A stretch of 64,000 nucleotides of DNA from an uncultured Bacteroidales bacterium (GTDB lineage Bacteria; Bacteroidota; Bacteroidia; Bacteroidales; Bacteroidaceae). Location: the NCBI GenBank assembly GCA_902800305.1, contig CADCDP010000014.1:116259-180258 (forward strand), given 5' to 3'. Below, piece by piece: positions 37,843 through 47,345 of the stretch. Every line of letters starts with the position of its first letter. Positions within the stretch are counted from its first letter, which is position 1. The notes under the pieces are model-generated. The model searched no databases and was not told where the DNA came from. It saw only the letters and a program-made list of their open reading frames with translations. Both the position numbers and the translations under genes were made by a program.

Positions 37843-40203
37843 ATGAATAAGATTGTTAAGAAAGAGCAGTTCAGCGAGAAGGTGTTCAAGCTTGTAGTTG
37901 AAGCACCTCTCATCGCTAAGTCTCGTAAGGCAGGACACTTCGTGATTGTTCGTGTTGGCGAACAGGGCGAACGTATGCCACTCACCATTGCTGACAGCGA
38001 CATCGAAGCTGGCACCATCACGCTGGTGGTGCAGAAGGTGGGTTATTCTTCTACCAAACTCTGCAACCTGAATGAGGGCGACTACATCACCGACGTGGTG
38101 GGTCCTCTGGGTCAGGCTACTCACATCGAAAAGTTCGGCACTGTGGTTTGTGCTGGCGGTGGTGTGGGTGTGGCTCCTATGCTTCCTATCATCAAGGCGT
38201 TGAAGGCTGCTGGCAACAAGGTGGTCAGCGTGTTGGCTGGTCGCACGAAGGAACTCATCATCCTCGAGGACGAAGTGCGCAAGCACTCTGATGAGGTCAT
38301 CATCATGACTGACGATGGCTCTTACGGACAGAAGGGTGTGGTGACAGTCGGCATCGAGCAGGTGATTCAGCGTGAGAAGGTAGATAAGTGCTTCGCGATT
38401 GGCCCAGCCATCATGATGAAGTTCTGCTGCCTCTTGACAAAGAAATACAATGTGCCTACGGATGTATCGTTGAACACCATCATGGTCGATGGTACGGGTA
38501 TGTGTGGCGCTTGCCGTATCACGGTGGGTGGCAAGACTCGTTTCGTGTGCGTGGATGGTCCTGAGTTCGACGGTCACGAGGTCGATTTCGACGAGATGTT
38601 CAAGCGCATGGGTGCCTTCAAGCCACAGGAGCTGGAGGAGATGAAGAAGCTGGAGGAGCATGTGCAGGGCGGTTCAGTAAGTTGCGACTCAGTCGCAACA
38701 GACAAGACTGCTGATGCTTCTGGCATGACTGCTGACACTCCTCTTTCTGAGCTGACCGACCGCAACGCTGCATGGCGTAAGGAAATCTTCGGCAGCATGA
38801 AGGCAAAGGAGCGCGGTGAAATCGAGCGTTGCGTGATGGGCGAACTTGACCCTGTCTATCGTGCCACCACTCGTACAGAGGAAGTGAACACGGGGCTCAC
38901 CGTTGAACAGGCACTTACAGAATCGAAGCGTTGTCTTGACTGCGCCAAGCCTTCTTGTATGGAGGGTTGTCCAGTCGCTATCAATATTCCTTCATTCATC
39001 AAGAACATCGAGCGCGGTCAGTTCCTCGAGGCTGCTAAGGTGCTCAAATCCACCTCTGCTCTGCCAGCTGTCTGCGGTCGTGTATGTCCACAGGAGAAGC
39101 AATGTGAGAGCAAGTGTATCCACGTGAAGATGGGTCACAAGCCTGTCGCTATCGGTTATCTGGAGCGTTTTGCTGCTGACTTCGAACGTCAGTCGGGCAA
39201 GATGGCACTTCCTGAGTGCGCTCCAAAGAATGGCAAAAAGGTGGCTATCGTGGGTTCTGGTCCTGCAGGTCTCTCTTGTGCTGGCGACTTAGCAAAGGCT
39301 GGTTATGACGTGACTGTATTCGAGGCATTGCACGAGATTGGTGGTGTGCTCAAGTATGGTATTCCTGAGTTCCGTCTGCCTAACGCCATCGTGGATGTGG
39401 AAATCGAGAACCTCCGCAAGATTGGCGTAAACTTCGTGAAGGACTGCATCGTCGGTAAGACCATCACCATCCAGCAACTCGAAGACGAGGGCTACAAGGC
39501 TATTTTCGTGGCTTCGGGTGCAGGTCTGCCAAACTTCATGAACATCCCTGGCGAGAACAGCGTGGGCATCATGTCTTCAAACGAATACCTCACTCGCGTC
39601 AACCTCATGGACGCTTCCAACCCTGCTTCTGACACCCCAATCGTGAAGGCGAAGAGCGTGATGGTAGTCGGTGGTGGTAACACCGCTATGGACTCTTGCC
39701 GTACCGCTAAGCGTCTGGGTGCTGAGCACGTGTTCATCGCTTACCGCCGTTCTGAGGCAGAAATGCCAGCACGTCTGGAGGAGGTGAAGCACGCTAAGGA
39801 AGAGGGCATCGAATTCCTCACGCTCCACAACCCTATCGAGTACATCGCTGACGAGAAGGGTAATGTGACACAGGTGAAACTCCAGGTGATGGAACTCGGC
39901 GAACCAGATGCTTCTGGCCGTCGTTCTCCAATTCCTGTGGAGGGTAAGATTGTGACTCGCGACATCGATATGGCTATCGTGGCTGTGGGTGTATCTCCAA
40001 ACCCCATCGTGCCAAAGTCTGTGGAAGGTCTCGAACTGGGTCGCAAGAACACCATCGCTGTGAACGACCAGATGCAGTCGAACATCCCAACCATCTTCGC
40101 TGGTGGTGACATCGTGCGTGGTGGTGCTACGGTTATCCTCGCTATGGGTGATGGTCGCAAAGCTGCAGCCAACATCGACGCGATGCTGAAGGAACAGGCA
40201 TAA
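37843..40203 (+). CDS. Fused NfnA/NfnB-like oxidoreductase (ferredoxin-NADP reductase subunit alpha plus GltD-like glutamate synthase subunit)
   Basis: 786 residues. Residues 1-275 are a PyrK/SudB-like FAD and NAD(P)-binding module with a [2Fe-2S] site in VDGTGMCGACRITVGG and FVCVDG. Residues about 360-786 are GltD-like: CLDCAKPSCMEGCPV and CGRVCPQEKQCESKC bind [4Fe-4S] clusters, VAIVGSGPAGLSCAG binds FAD and VVGGGNTAMDSC binds NADPH. The order equals a fusion of the two Nfn subunits, which couple NADH, NADPH and ferredoxin by electron bifurcation; glutamate synthase activity is the alternative name in databases. The interdomain linker contains a 19-bp hairpin repeat read as coding sequence. 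Single-gene unit with its own terminator. Confidence 0.9.
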   Translation: MNKIVKKEQFSEKVFKLVVEAPLIAKSRKAGHFVIVRVGEQGERMPLTIADSDIEAGTITLVVQKVGYSSTKLCNLNEGDYITDVVGPLGQATHIEKFGTVVCAGGGVGVAPMLPIIKALKAAGNKVVSVLAGRTKELIILEDEVRKHSDEVIIMTDDGSYGQKGVVTVGIEQVIQREKVDKCFAIGPAIMMKFCCLLTKKYNVPTDVSLNTIMVDGTGMCGACRITVGGKTRFVCVDGPEFDGHEVDFDEMFKRMGAFKPQELEEMKKLEEHVQGGSVSCDSVATDKTADASGMTADTPLSELTDRNAAWRKEIFGSMKAKERGEIERCVMGELDPVYRATTRTEEVNTGLTVEQALTESKRCLDCAKPSCMEGCPVAINIPSFIKNIERGQFLEAAKVLKSTSALPAVCGRVCPQEKQCESKCIHVKMGHKPVAIGYLERFAADFERQSGKMALPECAPKNGKKVAIVGSGPAGLSCAGDLAKAGYDVTVFEALHEIGGVLKYGIPEFRLPNAIVDVEIENLRKIGVNFVKDCIVGKTITIQQLEDEGYKAIFVASGAGLPNFMNIPGENSVGIMSSNEYLTRVNLMDASNPASDTPIVKAKSVMVVGGGNTAMDSCRTAKRLGAEHVFIAYRRSEAEMPARLEEVKHAKEEGIEFLTLHNPIEYIADEKGNVTQVKLQVMELGEPDASGRRSPIPVEGKIVTRDIDMAIVAVGVSPNPIVPKSVEGLELGRKNTIAVNDQMQSNIPTIFAGGDIVRGGATVILAMGDGRKAAANIDAMLKEQA
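38681..38699. repeat. 19-bp GTTGCGAC hairpin inside the NfnAB-like gene
   Basis: GTTGCGAC-tca-GTCGCAAC, a perfect 8-bp stem, encodes part of the linker SVSCDSVATDK between the two enzyme modules. Same stem as 19086-19104. Confidence 0.85.
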
Positions 40204-40222
40204 ATCAATCTTGATATACAAT

Positions 40223-40265
40223 AAAAAGGGTGAATCGTTCGTTTATAAGAATGGTTCACCTTTTT
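40223..40265 (+). terminator. Terminator of the NfnAB-like gene
   Basis: AAAAAGGGTGAA pairs with TTCACCTTTTT across a loop of about 17 nt, with T bases at the end, 20 bp after the stop. Confidence 0.75.
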
Positions 40266-40271
40266 ATATAT

Positions 40272-41696
40272 ATGAGAAGACAAGCATATACATATACGAT
40301 AGTATTGGGGGTAATGATGGCGTTGCTCTTCCCCACCCTGTTCTCTTCGTGCAGCGATGATGAGAAATTTACCGCTGACAAAGGGGCTGTGTTGGCATTC
40401 AGTCAAGACACCATCAAGTTTGACACCGTTCTTGTTGGGGTCACATCTCCGACAGAACGCTTTCAAGTGTATAACAGAAATGACAAGGGTGTGCGTATCA
40501 GTCATGTCCGATTAGAGTCTGGAGGCACGTCGGGGTTCAAGATGAATGTGGACGGACGTTTTGGAGCATCTTTAGACGATGTGGAGGTGCTGAAAAAAGA
40601 CAGCATTTTCGTGTTTGTGGAGGTAACGGTTCCCCCACAAGTGGAGAATGTTCCGACGTTGGTGGAGGATGCCATTATCTTTTCTTTAGAAAGCGGAATC
40701 CAACAAAAAATCATTCTCCAAGCACAAGGCCAAAATGTGAGGGTGCTGAAAGCTGAGACAATAACGACAGACAGAACGTTGGACAACACCCTCCCCTATC
40801 TCGTCTATGACAGTTTGGTGGTAAGTCCTGCAGCCACTTTGACAATAGAGGAAGGAACGACGCTTTACTTCCACAATAAAGTCAGCCTCTTAGTGTATGG
40901 AGGATTGGAAATAAAGGGCACGCTGGAAAAACCTGTCACACTCCGTGGTGACCGTACCGACAAGATGTTCCCCTATCTGCCATACGACCGACTGGAAAAT
41001 CAATGGGGGGGTATCAGTATTCTGCCCACCTGCACAAGATGTATCATAAACTATGCCGACATCCATAGCGGCAACTATGGGGTGATGTGTGACAGCATCG
41101 AAGGAAAGATACAAATCACAAATACGGTCATTCACAATGTGGGTGGCTATGGCTTATTCCTGAAAGATAGTGAAGGTCTTGTCGCCAACACACAAATATC
41201 CAATTCCCGAGATGAATGTGTCAGCATTTTTGGAGGGAAAGTCGATTTCTACCATTGTACCCTTGCACAATTTTATCCATGGGGCTCGGGGCAAGGACAC
41301 GCACTCTTTGTGGGCAACTATTTTAATGAAATCGACCACCAGATTGAAGCAGTCAACTTCTACAACTGCTTCGTGACAGGATATGGAGATGACGAGGTGT
41401 ATGGAAATGCGGGTGACCTGCCCTTTAACCTCCATTTTTATCATTGTGTACTACAAACCGACGTGAGTGACACCACCTACTTCCATGCTTGCACAGCCGA
41501 ATCGAAAGAATTTGACACTTATCAGGGTTCCAATTTCAAAGCCATCGACACCTATAATTACATCTATGATTTTCACCTCGATAGCCTCTCCGTTGCCAGA
41601 GGGAAAGGCTCACCTGAATACTCGAAACAATATTCAACGGATTATGACGGAAAACAGCGAGGCGATGCTCCCGATGTAGGATGCTATCAGTACTAA
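40272..41696 (+). CDS. Right-handed beta-helix lipoprotein
   Basis: 474 residues from the ATG at 40272; the leader ends LFSSCSDDE, a lipobox. Residues about 20-150 form an immunoglobulin-like domain (FDTVLVGVTSPTERFQVYN), and the C-terminal 300 residues have the imperfect coil repeats of a parallel beta-helix (INYADIHSGNYGVMCDS, IQITNTVIHNVGGYGLFLKD, FYHCTLAQFYPWGSG), ending in RGDAPDVGCYQY, a common end of such proteins. Surface-exposed; a carbohydrate-binding or lyase-like role is possible but no catalytic residues are evident. The longer in-frame start at 40230 lies in the preceding terminator. Confidence 0.8.
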   Translation: MRRQAYTYTIVLGVMMALLFPTLFSSCSDDEKFTADKGAVLAFSQDTIKFDTVLVGVTSPTERFQVYNRNDKGVRISHVRLESGGTSGFKMNVDGRFGASLDDVEVLKKDSIFVFVEVTVPPQVENVPTLVEDAIIFSLESGIQQKIILQAQGQNVRVLKAETITTDRTLDNTLPYLVYDSLVVSPAATLTIEEGTTLYFHNKVSLLVYGGLEIKGTLEKPVTLRGDRTDKMFPYLPYDRLENQWGGISILPTCTRCIINYADIHSGNYGVMCDSIEGKIQITNTVIHNVGGYGLFLKDSEGLVANTQISNSRDECVSIFGGKVDFYHCTLAQFYPWGSGQGHALFVGNYFNEIDHQIEAVNFYNCFVTGYGDDEVYGNAGDLPFNLHFYHCVLQTDVSDTTYFHACTAESKEFDTYQGSNFKAIDTYNYIYDFHLDSLSVARGKGSPEYSKQYSTDYDGKQRGDAPDVGCYQY

Positions 41697-41713
41697 GCTT
41701 GAGGAAAAGTGAT

Positions 41714-41785
41714 GAGTGAAGCGTGAAAAATCCATATTACAGCCCTTTCAGACGAAAAGTAAATTAGTTTTTTCACGCTTCACTC
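41714..41785. terminator. Large inverted repeat between the beta-helix gene and pyrB
   Basis: GAGTGAAGCGTGAAAAA (41714-41730) and TTTTTCACGCTTCACTC (41769-41785) pair perfectly over 17 bp around a 38-nt loop. It lies upstream of the pyrB promoter, so most likely it ends the beta-helix transcript; an operator for pyrB is an alternative. Confidence 0.6.
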
Positions 41786-41807
41786 TTCTGTTTTCACTTA
41801 TTTTTCG

Positions 41808-41815
41808 TAACTTTG
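41808..41815 (+). promoter_or_regulatory. -7 box of the pyrBI-ileS-lspA unit
   Basis: TAACTTTG, exact match, 42 bp before the ATG at 41858. It rules out the open frame's first ATG at 41813. Confidence 0.6.
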
Positions 41816-41857
41816 CACAATTTATGTACATATACTAACATGAGTCTTGACAAAGAT

Positions 41858-42805
41858 ATGAAAAATAGGAGCATTGTATCTATTGCAGATTACAGCAGGG
41901 AGAAAATCCAATATTTGTTGGACATGGCCACAGAATTTGAGGCACACCCGAACCGTCAGCTGCTGAAGGGAAAGGTGGTGGCCACGTTGTTCTTCGAGCC
42001 AAGCACGAGAACGAGACTTTCGTTTGAGACAGCAGCCAACCGTCTGGGTGCCCGTGTGATTGGTTTCACCGACCCAAAGGTGACCAGTTCGTCGAAGGGC
42101 GAAACGCTGAAGGACACGATTAAGATGGTGAGCAACTATGCCGACGTGATTGTGATGCGTCATAAGTTGGAGGGTGCGGCTCTCTATGCCAGCGAGGTGA
42201 CGAACGTGCCCATTATCAACGCTGGGGATGGTTCGAATCTACACCCCTCACAGACGATGCTCGACCTCTACTCCATCTACAAGACACAGGGCACGCTGGA
42301 GAACCTGAACATCTATATGGTGGGCGACTTGAAGTATGGTCGCACAGTACACTCGCTGCTGATGTCGATGCGAAAGTATAACCCTACATTTCATTTTATC
42401 GCACCGAAGGAGTTGGAGATGCCTGAGGAGTATAAGCTCTATTGCAAGCAAAATAATATCCACTACATTGAACAGCGCGACTTCACGGAGGACACGATTG
42501 CCGATGCTGATATCCTTTACATGACACGTGTGCAGCGTGAACGTTTCACGGACTTGATGGAGTATGAGCGTGTGAAGGATGCCTACATCTTGAAGGCGAA
42601 CATGCTGGGCAAGTGCAAGGAGAACATGAAGATTCTGCATCCGCTACCTCGTGTGAACGAGATTGAGTATGAGGTGGACGATTCTAAACATGCTTACTAC
42701 TTCGACCAAGCACAAAACGGGCTTTATGCACGAGAGGCGTTGATTTGCGATGTGCTGGGCATCACGTTGGAGGACATTAAAAACGACAAAACAATCATCG
42801 GATAA
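41858..42805 (+). CDS. pyrB: Aspartate carbamoyltransferase catalytic chain
   Basis: 315 residues from [17 protein letters not shown]; 41840 (MSLDKDM) is an alternative start. The carbamoyl-phosphate loop [15 protein letters not shown], the mobile loop [15 protein letters not shown], the aspartate-binding region [16 protein letters not shown] and the late HPLPRVNEI are all intact. It catalyses the first committed step of pyrimidine synthesis, carbamoyl phosphate plus aspartate to carbamoyl aspartate. The regulatory-chain gene follows after 3 bp, so a class B c6r6 holoenzyme is expected. No pyrimidine attenuator could be recognised. Confidence 0.96.
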   Translation: MKNRSIVSIADYSREKIQYLLDMATEFEAHPNRQLLKGKVVATLFFEPSTRTRLSFETAANRLGARVIGFTDPKVTSSSKGETLKDTIKMVSNYADVIVMRHKLEGAALYASEVTNVPIINAGDGSNLHPSQTMLDLYSIYKTQGTLENLNIYMVGDLKYGRTVHSLLMSMRKYNPTFHFIAPKELEMPEEYKLYCKQNNIHYIEQRDFTEDTIADADILYMTRVQRERFTDLMEYERVKDAYILKANMLGKCKENMKILHPLPRVNEIEYEVDDSKHAYYFDQAQNGLYAREALICDVLGITLEDIKNDKTIIG

Positions 42806-42808
42806 ACC

Positions 42809-43267
42809 ATGGAACAGAATATGAAGGAACACATGATGGTGGCAGCTTTGGAGAACGGCTCCGTCATCGACCACATACCTACAGACAAACTCTTTACGAT
42901 TGTACAGTTGCTTGACTTGGAGAAATTTAAGGAAGAAGTGGTGATTGCCAACAATTTGGAAAGTCAAGTGATGAATCGTAAAGGACTCATCAAGATTTCG
43001 GGTAAGTTCTTCTCGGAGGCAGAAATCAGCAAATTGGCGGTAGTGTGCCCCAACATCCGACTGACGGTCATCAAGGATTATAAAGTGGCTGAGAAACGCG
43101 AGGTGACATTACCCGAAGAGTTGACCAACATCGTAAAGTGTGCTAATCCTGTGTGCATCACCAACAACGAACCGATGAAGACGGTCTTCTATCGCATGGA
43201 CAAGGATACGCTGAAGTGCCGCTATTGTGGCAAGGAACAGAAACTAAAAGACATTAAACTGAAATAA
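42809..43267 (+). CDS. pyrI: Aspartate carbamoyltransferase regulatory chain
   Basis: 152 residues. The allosteric nucleotide-binding domain (VAALENGSVIDHIP, the NLES segment) is followed by the zinc domain with CANPVC and CRYCGKE, the four Cys that bind Zn and contact PyrB. It confers CTP/ATP control on the catalytic chain. Stop and ileS start overlap by 1 bp (TAATG), so ileS is translationally coupled. Confidence 0.95.
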   Translation: MEQNMKEHMMVAALENGSVIDHIPTDKLFTIVQLLDLEKFKEEVVIANNLESQVMNRKGLIKISGKFFSEAEISKLAVVCPNIRLTVIKDYKVAEKREVTLPEELTNIVKCANPVCITNNEPMKTVFYRMDKDTLKCRYCGKEQKLKDIKLK

Positions 43268-46200
43268 TGAAATTTACAGAACGAACAAAGTTGAACCTCT
43301 CTGATGTGAATAAGGAGGTTCTGGAGCAGTGGAACGCAGAAGATATGTTCCACAAGAGCATTGAGGAACGCGAAGGCTGTCCTCAATTCATCTTTTTTGA
43401 AGGACCACCATCTGCCAACGGACATCCAGGCATCCACCATGTGATGGGCAGAACGATTAAAGATACTTTCCTCCGCTATAAGACGATGCAGGGTTTCCAA
43501 GTGAAGCGTAAGGCTGGATGGGACACCCACGGTCTGCCTGTGGAGTTGAGTGTGGAGAAGTCGCTGGGTATCACGAAAGAGGACATCGGCAAGAAAATCA
43601 GCGTGGATGACTACAACGACGCTTGCCGCAAGAATGTGATGATGTACACCAACGAGTGGACGGAACTCACCGACAAGATGGGCTACTGGGTCGATTTGGA
43701 ACATCCTTATATCACCTACGATAACAAATACATTGAGACGCTGTGGTATCTCTTGAAGCAACTCTACAACAAGGGATTACTCTACAAGGGCTACACTATT
43801 CAACCTTACTCGCCAGCAGCAGGTACAGGTCTTTCATCACATGAGCTGAATCAGCCAGGTTGCTATCGAGACGTGAAGGACACAACGGTGACAGCACAGT
43901 TTAGAGTTCTAGATAATCTAGAAAATCTAGAAAATCCTAAAAAACTCCCTACTTACATCCTCGCTTGGACAACCACCCCTTGGACACTTCCATCGAACAC
44001 AGCTCTTTGTGTTGGCCCCAAGATTGATTATGTTGCTATCAAAGGCAAGAACCCATATACAGATGAGGAAGCCATCTACATCTTGGCAGAAGCACGTCTG
44101 TCTGCTTACTTCCAGTTTGGCGAAGATGAAAAGCCAGAGATTCTGTGGAGAGGCAAGGGAACAGACCTCGTGGGGTTGCACTATCAGCAACTGATGCCTT
44201 GGGTAAAGCCTTGTGCTCTGGAGAACAACAAGATTGTAGTGAAGGAAGATGAAGCTTTCCGTGTAATTCCAGGTGATTATGTAACAACCGAAGATGGTAC
44301 AGGTATCGTACACATCGCTCCCACCTTTGGTGCAGATGATGCTAAGGTGGCAAAGGACGCTGGCATTCCATCGCTCTTCATCATCGACAAGGCTGGCGAC
44401 ACCCGTCCAATGGTGGACTTCACGGGTAAGTATTTCGTGAAGGAAGACATGAACGAAGAGTTCGTAAACCTCTGTGTGAATGAAGGTTATTGGAAGCATA
44501 GCGGTGACTTCGTGAAGAACGCATACGACCCTAAATACAATCAGGGTGGTAAGTACGACGAGAAGGCTGCCAACAAGGATATGGATTTGAACGTGGTGCT
44601 TTGCTTGGAGATGAAGGAAGAAGGAACGGCTTTCAAGATTGAGAAGCACATCCACAACTATCCTCATTGTTGGCGCACCGATAAGCCCGTACTCTACTAC
44701 CCTCTCGATTCGTGGTTCATCAAGTCAACAGCGAAGAAAGACCGTATGTTTGAGTTGAACCAAACCATCCAGTGGAAGCCCGAGTCAACGGGTACAGGAC
44801 GTTTCGGCAAGTGGTTGGAAAACCTCAACGACTGGAACCTCTCTCGTTCTCGTTACTGGGGTACACCACTTCCTATCTGGCGCAATCGCGACACACGCGA
44901 GGAAATCTGTATTGGTAGCGTGGAGGAACTCTATAATGAGATTGAAAAAGCTGTCGCAGCTGGTGTGATGGCATCGAACCCATTGAAGGACAAGGGCTTT
45001 GTGCCAGGCGACATGAGTCAGGAGAATTACGACAAGATTGACCTTCACCGTCCCTACGTGGATGACATCAAGCTGGTGTCGGACAAGGGTAATGTGCTTA
45101 CACGCGAACTCGACCTCATCGATGTGTGGTTCGATTCAGGTGCTATGCCTTACGCACAAGTACACTATCCCTTCGAAAATAAGGATTTGATTGACAAAGG
45201 CATCGCTTACCCTGCCGACTTCATCGCCGAAGGTGTTGACCAGACACGTGGATGGTTCTTCACGCTTCATGCCATCGCCACGATGGTGTTCGATTCGGTA
45301 GCATATAAAGCTGTGATTTCCAATGGTCTCGTGCTCGACAAGAATGGCATCAAGATGTCGAAACGTCTGGGCAACGTCATCAACCCCTTCGACTGCATCG
45401 GCCAGTTTGGCGCTGATGCTGTGCGTTGGTACATGATTACCAATTCCTCACCTTGGGACAACCTCTCGTTCGACCCTGAGGGTGTGAAGGAAGTGACGAG
45501 TCAATTCTTCATCAAGCTCCAGCAGGCTTATTCGTTCTTCACGATGTATGCCAATGTAGATGGCTTCGAATATAAGGAGGCTGACATCGCCTACGCAGAC
45601 CGTCCCGACTTCGACCGTTGGTTGCTTTCGGAACTGAACACTTTGGTAAAGAATGTGCAGACCTACCTCGACGATTACGACCCGACCCCTGCTGGTCGTC
45701 TGATTCAGTCATTCGTCATCGACAACCTCTCCAATTGGTATATCCGTCTGAACAAGCCACGTTTCTGGGGTGGCGAAATGACTGCCGACAAACTTTCGGC
45801 TTATCAGACACTCTACACTTGTCTTGACACATTAAGCCGACTCATCGCACCTGTCGCTCCATTCTATGCCGACCAACTTTTCCGCGACCTTAATAACGCA
45901 ACTGGTAAGGACACAGCAACAAGTGTGCATCTGGCCAAGTTCCCGACTTTCAACGAGGCATACATCGACAGTGAATTGGAAGCTGCGATGGAGGCTGCTA
46001 TGAAGGTCACTTCGATGGGACTTTCCATCCGCAAAAAGGTGAAGATTCCTGTGATTCAGGCACTCCAGTCGATTGCCATTCCTGATACTGATGCTGTGTT
46101 CAGCGGTCGCATAGAGCGCATGAAGGACATCATCATGAAAGAAGTGAACGTGAAAGAGTTGCAGTTGATGGACGGTAAGATGCTGGTAAAGAACGTGAAG

Positions 46201-46701
46201 TGCAACTTCCGTGTGATGGGCAAGAAGTTTGGCAAGATGATGAAGGCTGTGAGCAATGCTGTAGCAGAGATGTCTCAAGTACAAATCGCTGAACTCGAAG
46301 CCAACGGACAGGTGACACTACAAGCCGACGGACAGGATGCCGTGATTGAATTGGCTGACGTGGACATCATGTCGCAGGACATCCCAGGATGGAGCGTTGC
46401 CAACGAAGGCACCACAACAGTTGCCCTCGACATCACCATCACACCTGCGTTGAAGAACGAAGGTAATGCCCGCAAGGTCATCAAGCAGATTCAAGGTCTT
46501 CGCAAGTCACAAGGCTTCGAGATTACTGACCGCATCCAAGTGGTCATCACGGAAACACCCGAAACAAAGGCTGTGCTCGACGCTTTCAAAGAGAACATTG
46601 CCGCTCAGGTGCTTGCCAACGCCATCAACCTCGGCAATCCCGAAGGCGAAGCGATTGACTTCGACGACTTCAAGGCTGTCATTCGTGTACAAAAAGACTG
46701 A
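43267..46701 (+). CDS. ileS: Isoleucine-tRNA ligase
   Basis: 1144 residues, a normal size for the Bacteroidota form. Class I signatures are HPGIHH (about 52-57, the HIGH motif) in GPPSANGHPGIHHVMG and IKMSKRLGN (about 695-703). The editing domain includes LAWTTTPWTLPSNTAL. Anticodon-binding and C-terminal regions are complete. Charges tRNA-Ile and hydrolyses mischarged valine. Codons at 43909-43939 contain a 9-bp repeat giving LDNLENLENP in the editing domain entry, apparently an expansion. First base overlaps the pyrI stop. Confidence 0.96.
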   Translation: MKFTERTKLNLSDVNKEVLEQWNAEDMFHKSIEEREGCPQFIFFEGPPSANGHPGIHHVMGRTIKDTFLRYKTMQGFQVKRKAGWDTHGLPVELSVEKSLGITKEDIGKKISVDDYNDACRKNVMMYTNEWTELTDKMGYWVDLEHPYITYDNKYIETLWYLLKQLYNKGLLYKGYTIQPYSPAAGTGLSSHELNQPGCYRDVKDTTVTAQFRVLDNLENLENPKKLPTYILAWTTTPWTLPSNTALCVGPKIDYVAIKGKNPYTDEEAIYILAEARLSAYFQFGEDEKPEILWRGKGTDLVGLHYQQLMPWVKPCALENNKIVVKEDEAFRVIPGDYVTTEDGTGIVHIAPTFGADDAKVAKDAGIPSLFIIDKAGDTRPMVDFTGKYFVKEDMNEEFVNLCVNEGYWKHSGDFVKNAYDPKYNQGGKYDEKAANKDMDLNVVLCLEMKEEGTAFKIEKHIHNYPHCWRTDKPVLYYPLDSWFIKSTAKKDRMFELNQTIQWKPESTGTGRFGKWLENLNDWNLSRSRYWGTPLPIWRNRDTREEICIGSVEELYNEIEKAVAAGVMASNPLKDKGFVPGDMSQENYDKIDLHRPYVDDIKLVSDKGNVLTRELDLIDVWFDSGAMPYAQVHYPFENKDLIDKGIAYPADFIAEGVDQTRGWFFTLHAIATMVFDSVAYKAVISNGLVLDKNGIKMSKRLGNVINPFDCIGQFGADAVRWYMITNSSPWDNLSFDPEGVKEVTSQFFIKLQQAYSFFTMYANVDGFEYKEADIAYADRPDFDRWLLSELNTLVKNVQTYLDDYDPTPAGRLIQSFVIDNLSNWYIRLNKPRFWGGEMTADKLSAYQTLYTCLDTLSRLIAPVAPFYADQLFRDLNNATGKDTATSVHLAKFPTFNEAYIDSELEAAMEAAMKVTSMGLSIRKKVKIPVIQALQSIAIPDTDAVFSGRIERMKDIIMKEVNVKELQLMDGKMLVKNVKCNFRVMGKKFGKMMKAVSNAVAEMSQVQIAELEANGQVTLQADGQDAVIELADVDIMSQDIPGWSVANEGTTTVALDITITPALKNEGNARKVIKQIQGLRKSQGFEITDRIQVVITETPETKAVLDAFKENIAAQVLANAINLGNPEGEAIDFDDFKAVIRVQKD
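43909..43939. repeat. 9-bp CTAG-periodic repeat inside ileS
   Basis: CTAG at 43909, 43918 and 43927, and CTAA at 43936, give an exact 9-bp period (unit CTAGAAAAT) that keeps the reading frame. The same period and CTAG core fill the ilvD-ilvB gap at 52936-53020. Confidence 0.85.
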
Positions 46702-46709
46702 AACAACCA

Positions 46710-47345
46710 ATGAGAAGAAAGAACAAGCATCTTCTTTCCATCATCCTATTCATGGCCGTTCTTGTCATTGACCAAATCATCAAGGTCAATGTCAAGACGG
46801 GCATGTATTTGGGTGAACGCATCGAAATAACCAGCTGGTTCAGCCTTGTGTTCGTGGAGAACAACGGTATGGCTTTCGGCTGGGAACTATGGGGAGGAAA
46901 ACTCTTCCTCACCCTCTTCCGTATCGTGGCTGTATGCCTCATCGGATGGTTTATCTATAGAGAGATACAACACAGAAGGCCAACAGGTTACATTGTTTGC
47001 CTCACACTCATTGCGGCAGGTGCGGCAGGCAACATCATCGACTGTCTCTTCTACGGACTCATCTTCAACAACCCACCTTTTCCACAAGTAGCAGAGTTGC
47101 AACCTTGGGGTTATGGCTACGGCGAATTTCTCTACGGCAAAGTGGTCGATATGTTCTACTTTCCATTGATTGAATGGGATATGCCCACATGGATGCCCAT
47201 TTATTCGGGTGAGCATTGTGTGTTCTTCTCCCCCATCTTCAACTTTGCTGATGCTGCTATCTCGTGTGGCATCGTGGCTTTACTCTTGTTTTATCACAAA
47301 TTAGTGAGTCAGATTCAAATCCAAGGTCTTATTCATGAAGATTAA
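46710..47345 (+). CDS. lspA: Lipoprotein signal peptidase
   Basis: 211 residues, longer than the E. coli enzyme because of a loop at about 118-170 typical of Bacteroidota. Four transmembrane segments are visible; the catalytic aspartates are D111 (AGNIIDCLFYG) and D181 (FNFADAAI), and the VVENNGMAFGW-type motif is at about 48-58. It removes the signal peptide from prolipoproteins in the inner membrane, in keeping with the many lipoproteins here. 8 bp after ileS. Confidence 0.94.
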   Translation: MRRKNKHLLSIILFMAVLVIDQIIKVNVKTGMYLGERIEITSWFSLVFVENNGMAFGWELWGGKLFLTLFRIVAVCLIGWFIYREIQHRRPTGYIVCLTLIAAGAAGNIIDCLFYGLIFNNPPFPQVAELQPWGYGYGEFLYGKVVDMFYFPLIEWDMPTWMPIYSGEHCVFFSPIFNFADAAISCGIVALLLFYHKLVSQIQIQGLIHED

